DNA from: Lentisphaerae bacterium GWF2_57_35
GTDB lineage: Bacteria > Verrucomicrobiota > Kiritimatiellia > CAIQIC01 > GWF2-57-35
Length of the DNA stretch: 63,476 bases
Direction: 5' to 3'
Assembly (NCBI GenBank): GCA_001804865.1
Contig: MHBK01000073.1
Span: 1-63,476, forward strand
In this document: in pieces, positions 57,366-63,476 of the stretch
Layout of the letters: every line of letters starts with the position of its first letter
Position numbering within the stretch: position 1 is the first letter of the stretch
Notes under the pieces: model-generated
Database searches by the model: none
What the model saw: only the letters and a program-made list of their open reading frames with translations
What the model was told of the DNA's origin: nothing
Made by a program: the position numbers and the translations under genes

Positions 57366-59546
57366 TTACGGCACCGGAAACCGCGACGTCAGCTCTACGA
57401 CCTGCTCCCGCACGGCCGTAATGGCCTTTTCGTTTTCCCAGTCGTTGAGCACCGCGCGAATGCATTCGGCGATCTGCTCCATTTCGGGCTCTTTCATGCC
57501 GCGGGTGGTCACCGCCGGCGATCCGACGCGGACGCCGGACGTGACGAACGGGCTCTTGGCATCGAAGGGGATAGCGTTCTTGTTGACCGTGATCCGGGCT
57601 TTGTCCAGCGCGGTAGCCGCGTCTTTGCCGCTCACGTTGACCGGATTCAAATCGACCAGCATCAAGTGATTGTCCGTGCCGCCTGAAACAATGCGCAACC
57701 CGCGCTTTTCAAGAGCGGCGGCCAGCGTCTGGGCATTGCGAATGACCTGCTGCGCATATTCCTTAAATGCCGGCTGAAGGGCTTCGTAGAAGCAAACTGC
57801 TTTGGCCGCAATTACATGCATCAGAGGTCCACCCTGAATGCCGGGGAAAACCTGCCGGTCGATGTCCTGCGCAAAGCGTTCGCGGCAGATGATCAGCCCG
57901 CCCCGGGGGCCGCGCAAAGTCTTGTGCGTAGTGGTAGTCACAAACTCGCAGTACGGCACCGGATTGGGATGGCACCCAGCCGCCACCAGCCCGGCAATAT
58001 GCGCCATGTCGACCATCAGATACGCGCCGACGCTGTCGGCGATGTCGCGCAGCCGCTTAAAGTCAATGATCCGGGAATAAGCGCTGGCGCCCGCGCAAAT
58101 GAGCTTGGGCTTGTTCTTGGAGGCCAAATCCTGGATCTCGTCGTAATTGATCCGCTCCGTCTCCTTGTCCACGCCATAGGACACTACATTGAAGAAGCGT
58201 CCCGAGAAATTGACCTTGTGACCATGCGTCAGGTGCCCGCCATGAGCCAGGCTCATCGCCAGAATCGTATCGCCCGGCTGGAGCACGGAGAAATACACGG
58301 CCATATTGGCCGAACTTCCGCAGTGCGGCTGCACGTTCACGTGCTCGGCGCCAAACAGTTCCTTGGCCCGATCGATAGCCAAACGTTCGGCTTCATCGAC
58401 GAATTCACAGCCGTTGTACCAACGTTTTCCGGGATAGCCCTCGGCATACTTGTTCGTCATGACCGAGCCCTGAGCTTCGCGGACAGCGCGGCTGACGTAA
58501 TTTTCGGAAGCAATCAGCTCCAGGTTTTCGCGTTGGCGTTTCGTCTCGTTGCGCAAGGCGGAATAGATCTCCGGATCGGAATTATAAACGGCCACGGGAT
58601 CTGCCGCGCTGACCGCGCAGGCCTGCATCTTGTTCACCCGGCGTTCGTGACGGGTGCCCGATTCGAAATCGCTCTTCAGCCATTCAGCTAGAATACCGGC
58701 GCCTTCCTCGGCCGTAACCAATCCGCCGCCCAACACCAGGACATTGGCGTTATTGTGCGCCCGGGCCATCTTGGCCATACGATCGTTCAAACAAAGCGCC
58801 GCCCGCACCCTCGGGAACTTGTTGGCGGCAATGCTCATCCCAATGCCCGTCGTACAAATCAAAATTCCTTGATCCACCGTTCCTTCGGAAACCCTCCTCG
58901 CCACTTCACAAGCGAAATCGGGGTAATCCACCGATTCGGAACTAAAACACCCAACATCCTCCACCTGGACTTTCTTCCCATCCAGCAGCTTCTTCAGATG
59001 TTCCTTGAGTTCAAAACCCCCATGATCCGTGCCAATTGCCATTTTCATCGTATATGACCTTTCTGCCGGAGGCATCTTCAACAATCCCCGGTCCATCATG
59101 TGCAAAACAAAATCCGAAATCGCCCCGTCAATTTCGTCCCTCGCCTGCCGATAACGTTGTACGGACTGGCCGATCGGATCGGCAATGTCGCCAACCGCTT
59201 TGTCCGTTCCAAACGACTTCAACAAAAACACCTTGTCGGCGGCTTCAGGAAAGGCATGGACAATATCTTGTTTATGGCTTTCCGTCATCACCAGAATCAA
59301 GGCCGCTTTTTGAACCAAGTCGCGGCTCAGCATCCGGCTCCGATGAGGCGACAGATCCAAGCCCCACTCCGCCAACGCCTGCACCGCTTCGCGGCTGGCC
59401 GGCATCCCGATGGGCGCCATGACCCCTGCGGAACTAATCTTCCACTCGATGGTTTTTCCCAACCGATGCCGCAGGATATATTCCGCCATAGGGCTGCGGC
59501 AGACATTTCCGGTGCAAACTACAATAATTTCCCGCTGCTTGGCCAT
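57366..59546 (-). CDS. rpiB-glyA: Triple fusion: LMW protein phosphatase, RpiB and serine hydroxymethyltransferase
   Basis: 726 residues in one uninterrupted frame from ATG 59546 (GAAAGGG upstream). Residues 1-160: low-molecular-weight phosphatase, P-loop CTGNVCRS with Cys11 and Arg17 and acid Asp123 (ADPIG). The residue before the second P-loop cysteine is valine rather than the threonine of YwlE-type arginine phosphatases. Residues 167-300: ribose-5-phosphate isomerase B (GTDHGGFELKEHLK, Cys231 in CTTGIGMSIAANK, AHNNANVLVLGGG). Residues 308-726: SHMT with ELIASENY, PYC..HKTLRGPRGG (PLP Lys542) and GGTDNHLMLVDL. Internal ATGs at 59048 and 58628 have plausible ribosome sites, so separate shorter products may also be made. 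Bacillus keeps the same three genes in a row next to ywlC (the tsaC relative), as here, but unfused. It is the last gene of the pur operon. Confidence 0.88.
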   Translation of the reverse strand: MAKQREIIVVCTGNVCRSPMAEYILRHRLGKTIEWKISSAGVMAPIGMPASREAVQALAEWGLDLSPHRSRMLSRDLVQKAALILVMTESHKQDIVHAFPEAADKVFLLKSFGTDKAVGDIADPIGQSVQRYRQARDEIDGAISDFVLHMMDRGLLKMPPAERSYTMKMAIGTDHGGFELKEHLKKLLDGKKVQVEDVGCFSSESVDYPDFACEVARRVSEGTVDQGILICTTGIGMSIAANKFPRVRAALCLNDRMAKMARAHNNANVLVLGGGLVTAEEGAGILAEWLKSDFESGTRHERRVNKMQACAVSAADPVAVYNSDPEIYSALRNETKRQRENLELIASENYVSRAVREAQGSVMTNKYAEGYPGKRWYNGCEFVDEAERLAIDRAKELFGAEHVNVQPHCGSSANMAVYFSVLQPGDTILAMSLAHGGHLTHGHKVNFSGRFFNVVSYGVDKETERINYDEIQDLASKNKPKLICAGASAYSRIIDFKRLRDIADSVGAYLMVDMAHIAGLVAAGCHPNPVPYCEFVTTTTHKTLRGPRGGLIICRERFAQDIDRQVFPGIQGGPLMHVIAAKAVCFYEALQPAFKEYAQQVIRNAQTLAAALEKRGLRIVSGGTDNHLMLVDLNPVNVSGKDAATALDKARITVNKNAIPFDAKSPFVTSGVRVGSPAVTTRGMKEPEMEQIAECIRAVLNDWENEKAITAVREQVVELTSRFPVP

Positions 59547-59557
59547 TCTATGCCCTT

Positions 59558-60187
59558 TCAAATCCTCTGTGCTTCCATATAAATTCTCATGATATCTTCT
59601 GGCGCTATGGCGCCCGCGCGCAGGATTTCCAACGTCCCGCCGCTCGCCTTCACCACAGTGCTGGGAATGCCGCCGGGCGACGGTCCGGCATCCAATATAA
59701 CGCCCACTCGCTCGCCCAACGCCGCCCGTGCCGCTTCGGCGGTTTCCGCCGACGGTTCACCGCTCCGATTGGCGCTCGTAACGCCCAAAATCCGACCGAC
59801 TTTTTTCAGCAGCGCCAGCGAAACCGGATAATCCGGTATGCGAAACCCTTTGAAGCCGTCCCCCACCCTCAAAACCAGCGTCAAAGGCCCTGGCCAGAAT
59901 CGTTCGGCCAGCGCTCTTTCGCCTGGCCCCAATTTCGCGCCGGCCTTTTCGATCCAGCTCACCTCCGCCGCAAACAAAGGAATCGGCTTGTCGTCCGGCC
60001 GGCCTTTCGCCCGGTACATCTTTTCCAGGACGCCCGGAATCTCAAGATCTCCGGCCAGACCGTACACGGTCTCCGTGGGCACGACAATCAGTTCACCCTG
60101 GTCAAGAAGGCGGACGGCCCTTTCCAAGACATCCTCTGCCGGCTGCAAGGGATTAATTTGCAGGCTTTTCTGGAATTCCAAATCCAC
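59558..60187 (-). CDS. tsaC: Threonylcarbamoyl-AMP synthase (TsaC/Sua5 type)
   Basis: 209 residues with GTG start at 60187, inside the 3' end of the S41 gene (35-bp overlap). YrdC-domain features: ELIVVPTETVYGLAGDL at the N-terminus, YRAKGRPDDKPIPLF (KxR...SxN pattern region), RFWPGPLTLVLR and GVTSANRSGEPS, ending IPSTVVKASGGTLEILRAGA. It makes the precursor of t6A in tRNA. It is 11 bp upstream of the phosphatase-RpiB-SHMT fusion gene. No Sua5 C-terminal domain. Confidence 0.95.
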   Translation of the reverse strand: MDLEFQKSLQINPLQPAEDVLERAVRLLDQGELIVVPTETVYGLAGDLEIPGVLEKMYRAKGRPDDKPIPLFAAEVSWIEKAGAKLGPGERALAERFWPGPLTLVLRVGDGFKGFRIPDYPVSLALLKKVGRILGVTSANRSGEPSAETAEAARAALGERVGVILDAGPSPGGIPSTVVKASGGTLEILRAGAIAPEDIMRIYMEAQRI

Positions 60188-61472
60188 GGATATTCAATGC
60201 CTTCAAACCCAATAAAACGTCCACGGCCCGTCGCAAGGCAGCGTCGCCCCGCACCCGTTCCCGCAATTGCCGATCCTCTTTTTCCTCTTCCGACAGTTCC
60301 TTGGCGCCCATCAGCGGTGTGGAGGGCTCATAATCGGCCAAGGCGTTTTCCTCTTCCGAAATTTCGACCGCCGGAACAACTCCTTCCCACCCGTTATAAC
60401 CTTTGCCGTTGGCCATCACCAATTTCCGCGTGGTCACATACAGCTTCTCGCCGGTCGGAAGTGGAACGATTTCGCGCACCATCGGATCGCCTGCGGTCGG
60501 CTCGCCCAACACCATCGCGCCCCGAACGCTGGCCGCTAAAGCGGCCGTCAACACCTCGGCGGCGCCGGTCGTATACCGATCCACCAGGACCATTGTCGGC
60601 ATGCCCAAATGGGAACCCCCGGCGCTTTTCACCACCTGGAGATCCTGATCCCGGCGATCGCGCAGAGAGAACAGAACCGCACCGCTCTCGGCAAACAAAC
60701 CGGCAATATCCCCAACGCTCTCGAGATCCGCCCCGCCCGCGCCGCGCAGGTCGATAACCACTCCAAACCGACCGGATTCGCTCCAACCCCGCAGGAGGGA
60801 CACGACGGCTCGTCCGGACCCTTCATACACCCCGTTCAACTTCACATAGCAAAAACCCACCGGCAGCTCTTCCGTCTTATCGATCGCCGGCAAACGACGT
60901 TCCTCGCGAGGCAATTGCGCTTCCCGGCTCTTTTCGTTTACGCGACGCACCATCAAACGAGCCGGATCCGGCTCCAAACTTCGCAGCAACCGGGTCACTT
61001 CGGCCGGAGCCGTATTCGAAAGCAGTTCGTGATCGTCTATTTTTTCGATCAGGTCGCCAACCTGAAGGCCCGCCTTGGCCGCGGCAGATTCTGGCGCCGA
61101 GCCCGTGATGGCCGGCAAACCGTTGGTCGAGCTGAATTGCAGCGGCGCTTCATATACCAAGCCCATCTGCTGCTCGTGCATCTGCAAGATTTCCGCTTCC
61201 GTCATTACGCGACTGCCGGGATCGGCCGTACGCGTCAGGGCCTCGATCATGGCCTTGGAAGCCCGCTGAGGCTCCAACGGCAGATTGAACCGCTTAAAAA
61301 ACTCCACCATTTCCGTCATGGGCTTTAAAAGACGATCGGCTTCTTCCGGAGACTCGCCCGCGAGCTCTTGGGACGGCGCCGCGGCATAGGCCGACGAGAA
61401 AAGCAGCGCCCACCCCGCCAAGGCGCACGCTCCGATTCGCAGCAGGCCACAAGGAATCGTTTGAACCTTCAT
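60153..61472 (-). CDS. S41/C-terminal-processing-protease homologue lacking its catalytic dyad
   Basis: 439 residues with ribosome site GGAGAAAA and signal peptide (LAGWALLFSSAYAAAP). A PDZ domain is at about 105-180 (SAAAKAGLQVGDLIEKIDDH) and an S41 peptidase domain at about 200-360. The catalytic block, normally (G/F)SASASE, is here YTTGAAEV with glycine (Gly303) where the nucleophile serine should be. The general-base block GEPTFGKG is here GEPTAGDP with Asp329 where lysine should be. The fold is otherwise conserved (GFCYVKLNGVYEGSG, VVIDLRGAGGADLESV, GKGYNGWEGVVPAVEI). I therefore predict a non-catalytic, binding paralogue. The ATG overlaps purE; the gene sits in the middle of the pur/tsaC operon. 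Confidence 0.87.
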   Translation of the reverse strand: MKVQTIPCGLLRIGACALAGWALLFSSAYAAAPSQELAGESPEEADRLLKPMTEMVEFFKRFNLPLEPQRASKAMIEALTRTADPGSRVMTEAEILQMHEQQMGLVYEAPLQFSSTNGLPAITGSAPESAAAKAGLQVGDLIEKIDDHELLSNTAPAEVTRLLRSLEPDPARLMVRRVNEKSREAQLPREERRLPAIDKTEELPVGFCYVKLNGVYEGSGRAVVSLLRGWSESGRFGVVIDLRGAGGADLESVGDIAGLFAESGAVLFSLRDRRDQDLQVVKSAGGSHLGMPTMVLVDRYTTGAAEVLTAALAASVRGAMVLGEPTAGDPMVREIVPLPTGEKLYVTTRKLVMANGKGYNGWEGVVPAVEISEEENALADYEPSTPLMGAKELSEEEKEDRQLRERVRGDAALRRAVDVLLGLKALNIRGFGIPEKPAN

Positions 61473-61996
61473 GATTTTTTCTCCTGCTGCGCCGCAATGC
61501 GCCGATTGCCCTCTTCGACCTTTTTCTTCAACTCCTGTTTATGCTGGAGCAATTTCTTTTGAAGATCGGGCCGGCTTAAGGCCAGCATTTGCACCGCCAG
61601 CAACCCCGCATTGACCGCACCCGAGCGGCCCAGCGCCACCGTGGCCACCGGAATGCCCGCCGGCATCTGTACGGTCGCCAAAAGCGCATCCAACCCATCC
61701 ATTGCCCCGCCCTTGATCGGAATGCCAATCACCGGCAACGTCGTATGCGCGGCGATTACGCCCGCCAGATGCGCCGCCCCCCCCGCGGCCGCAATAATCA
61801 CCTTCAAACCCCGGCTCGATGCTTTGGACGCAAAAGATGCCGCCTTTTCGGGCGTGCGATGCGCTGAAATCACCTGCACTTCGGATGTTATGCCAAACTT
61901 ATTCAAGGTTTGAACGGTTTCTTCGACCACCGGCCAATCCGAGTCGCTGCCCATTAAAACCGCCACTTCCACATTTTTCACGGCTGTCTTTGCCAT
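61469..61996 (-). CDS. purE: N5-carboxyaminoimidazole ribonucleotide mutase
   Basis: 175 residues from ATG 61996, behind AGGAGGATG; a longer in-frame start would overlap purD. Class I PurE features: VAVLMGSDSDWPVVEETVQT, VISAHRTPEKAASFA, VIIAAAGGAAHLAGVIAAHT and GIPIKGGAMDGLDALLATVQ with MPAGIPVATVALG. It isomerises N5-CAIR to CAIR in purine synthesis. A lysine-rich C-terminal tail (about 25 residues) is longer than usual. 16 bp after purD and overlapping the S41 homologue by ATGA. Confidence 0.96.
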   Translation of the reverse strand: MAKTAVKNVEVAVLMGSDSDWPVVEETVQTLNKFGITSEVQVISAHRTPEKAASFASKASSRGLKVIIAAAGGAAHLAGVIAAHTTLPVIGIPIKGGAMDGLDALLATVQMPAGIPVATVALGRSGAVNAGLLAVQMLALSRPDLQKKLLQHKQELKKKVEEGNRRIAAQQEKKS

Positions 61997-62012
61997 ACCG
62001 TCATCCTCCTGC

Positions 62013-63293
62013 TCACAAGGCCCTGGCCGCAATATCCTTTCGATACTGGGCTCCGTTAAATTGTATTTTTCCCGCCGCCAGATAAGCGCGGCCCACCGCA
62101 TCCTTCAAATCCTTCCCCAGCGCCGTCACCCCCAGAACACGTCCTCCGGCGGTCGCCGTTTTCCCCTCTACCAACTTCGTTCCCGCATGGAAAACCACCA
62201 CATCCCGCAGCTTGCCCGCCTCATCCAACCCCTCGATCGCATCGCCGGTTGCGTACGAGCCCGGATATCCGCCCGCCGCCATCACGATGCAAACACAAGC
62301 CTCCGGCTTCCACTGCACCATGCGATCCTTCAACGTCCCGTCCACGCAAGCCTCCAACGCCGGCAGCAGATCGCCCGCCAAACGAGGAAGAATCGCCTGC
62401 GTCTCCGGATCGCCGAATCGGCAATTAAACTCCAGCACCTTGGGCCCGCGCGAACCGATCATCAGCCCCGCATAAAGAACGCCTTTGTAGACTATACCTC
62501 GCCGCCGCAACTCGGCCAGCGTTCGTTCGAAAACCTGCTCCCGAATTACCGGCCAGAGATCCCGCTTGACCACCGACGCCGGGCAATATGCCCCCATCCC
62601 GCCCGTGTTCGGCCCCTGATCGTTATCGAAAATTCGTTTGTGATCCTGCGCGGACGCCAGCAAAACAATCTCCCGGCCATCCACTAACGCCAGAATCGAC
62701 GCCTCTTCACCGTCCAGAAACTCCTCGATCAGCACCGACCGGCCCGCCGCGCCGAAAACGCCTTTCACCAGCATCTCGTCAATGGCCGCATCCGCCTCCT
62801 CCGGCGACTGACAAATCACCACGCCCTTGCCCGCCGCCAGACCGTCCGCCTTCACCACCAGCGGAAACGACTGCCCGCGCACATACGCCGCCGCCGCCGC
62901 CGCTTCGGTAAATTTCGCCGCCTTGGCCGTCGGAACGCCCGCCGCCTCCATCACTTCCTTCGAAAAAATCTTGCTGCCTTCTAATTGTGCCGCCGCCTGG
63001 CTCGGACCGAACACCCGCAAACCGCTCGCCTGAAAGCGATCCACCAGCCCCGCACACAACGGCGCCTCCGGCCCCACCACCGTCAAATCCGGACGATGCT
63101 CCAGCGCCCAGGCCAGCAACCCCTCGACATCCGTTGCCGCCAGGTCCAAGTTCTGCGCCAACCCCGCCGTACCCGCATTGCCCGGCGCACAAAACACCAC
63201 TGGACGCCGACTATCGTTTGCCAGTTTCCAGACCAGCGCATGCTCGCGCCCGCCCCCGCCTATAACCAGTACCGTCATGGGATCTTTTGCCAT
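62013..63293 (-). CDS. purD: Phosphoribosylamine-glycine ligase
   Basis: 426 residues from ATG 63293, CTGGAGA upstream. ATP-grasp enzyme of purine synthesis: VLVIGGGGREHALVWKLAND, the ATP-binding SFPLVVKADGLAAGKGVVIC, IEEFLDGEEASILALVDG and FDNDQGPNTGGMGAYCPA, ending with LEFNCRFGDPETQAILPRL and AGGYPGSY. It catalyses GAR formation. First gene of the operon purD-purE-S41-tsaC-fusion. Confidence 0.97.
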   Translation of the reverse strand: MAKDPMTVLVIGGGGREHALVWKLANDSRRPVVFCAPGNAGTAGLAQNLDLAATDVEGLLAWALEHRPDLTVVGPEAPLCAGLVDRFQASGLRVFGPSQAAAQLEGSKIFSKEVMEAAGVPTAKAAKFTEAAAAAAYVRGQSFPLVVKADGLAAGKGVVICQSPEEADAAIDEMLVKGVFGAAGRSVLIEEFLDGEEASILALVDGREIVLLASAQDHKRIFDNDQGPNTGGMGAYCPASVVKRDLWPVIREQVFERTLAELRRRGIVYKGVLYAGLMIGSRGPKVLEFNCRFGDPETQAILPRLAGDLLPALEACVDGTLKDRMVQWKPEACVCIVMAAGGYPGSYATGDAIEGLDEAGKLRDVVVFHAGTKLVEGKTATAGGRVLGVTALGKDLKDAVGRAYLAAGKIQFNGAQYRKDIAARAL

Positions 63294-63394
63294 GTATATC
63301 TCCAGAAAATGAAGAGGCCTAATGTAACGAACCTCCCCCAAACATACAAGCGTCTGCCTCGGGGCTTTTCTAACCCTGAAAGAGTGGCTCGATT

Positions 63395-63445
63395 GGCAAA
63401 CTGAATGCGCCCCCGGCGGAGCCGGGTAGGCGCATTCAGTCTGCC
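63395..63445. repeat. Palindromic element near the right edge
   Basis: GGCAAACTGAATGCGC (63395-63410) pairs with GCGCATTCAGTCTGCC (63430-63445) around an inner CCCGGC/GCCGGG hairpin. The rest of 63294-63476 is gene-free and probably contains the pur operon promoter. Confidence 0.6.
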
Positions 63446-63476
63446 AAGGGATGAGGGCGCAATAACCGTGTCGTTG

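Overview
The window is about 63.5 kb of moderately GC-rich bacterial chromosome. It reads as a Gram-negative anaerobe of the PVC superphylum, most plausibly Kiritimatiellota or Lentisphaerae-like. This is inferred from gene content: outer-membrane beta-barrels and lipoproteins, many secreted proteins with parallel beta-helices, TDP-type linkers and a shared C-terminal module, GH57 enzymes with starch-binding modules, DUF1573/MauE proteins, a bacterial PUR protein, and an oxygen-defence set typical of anaerobes (flavodiiron protein, rubrerythrin, rubredoxin oxidoreductase, Dps-like ferritin). No marker gene fixes the phylum. No transposase, CRISPR array, prophage module or rRNA was seen.

Layout. 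1-8884: an ECF sigma factor locus. The sigma factor, a membrane anti-sigma-like protein, a lipoprotein with a CsgG-like domain and a secreted caspase-like protease form one operon. Three minus-strand genes beside it (a truncated secreted protein, a repeat protein and a FadL-type barrel) each carry the same upstream motif, GGTAACGAA-N13-(A/G)CGACT, which I read as this sigma factor's promoter. 8885-13382: a small secreted protein, about 0.85 kb of repeats, and a 908-residue fibre-like protein with YadA-head-like repeats. 13383-24304: mainly housekeeping genes (flavin reductase, glycosyltransferase, glnS, gltX, pterin dehydratase, DUF481 barrel, DUF1573/rhodanese/MauE operon, M28 peptidase, rdgB, tRNA-Leu). 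24446-35578: beta-helix protein, Dps-like ferritin, a four-gene envelope operon with a YidD fusion, a LolA-like protein, an MfnB-like enzyme bracketed by 145-bp repeats, a carboxypeptidase-regulatory-repeat protein and a DUF429 protein. 35694-45282: peroxiredoxin, a large beta-helix protein, AhpD-like protein, shikimate kinase, and the oxygen-defence genes interleaved with a secreted cysteine protease pair. 45332-55345: a secreted metallophosphoesterase and two giant GH57-CBM25 proteins. 55759-63293: a PUR protein, a second sigma/anti-sigma pair, then a five-gene operon purD-purE-S41-tsaC-(phosphatase/RpiB/GlyA).

The main themes are an envelope-stress regulon that can be read directly from a promoter motif, a secreted polysaccharide-handling set whose members share a C-terminal module suggestive of a common export or anchoring route, and a dense population of palindromic dispersed repeats in the intergenic gaps. 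The most unusual single proteins are the phosphatase-RpiB-SHMT triple fusion, an S41 protease homologue without its catalytic dyad, and the secreted TPR-YidD fusion.
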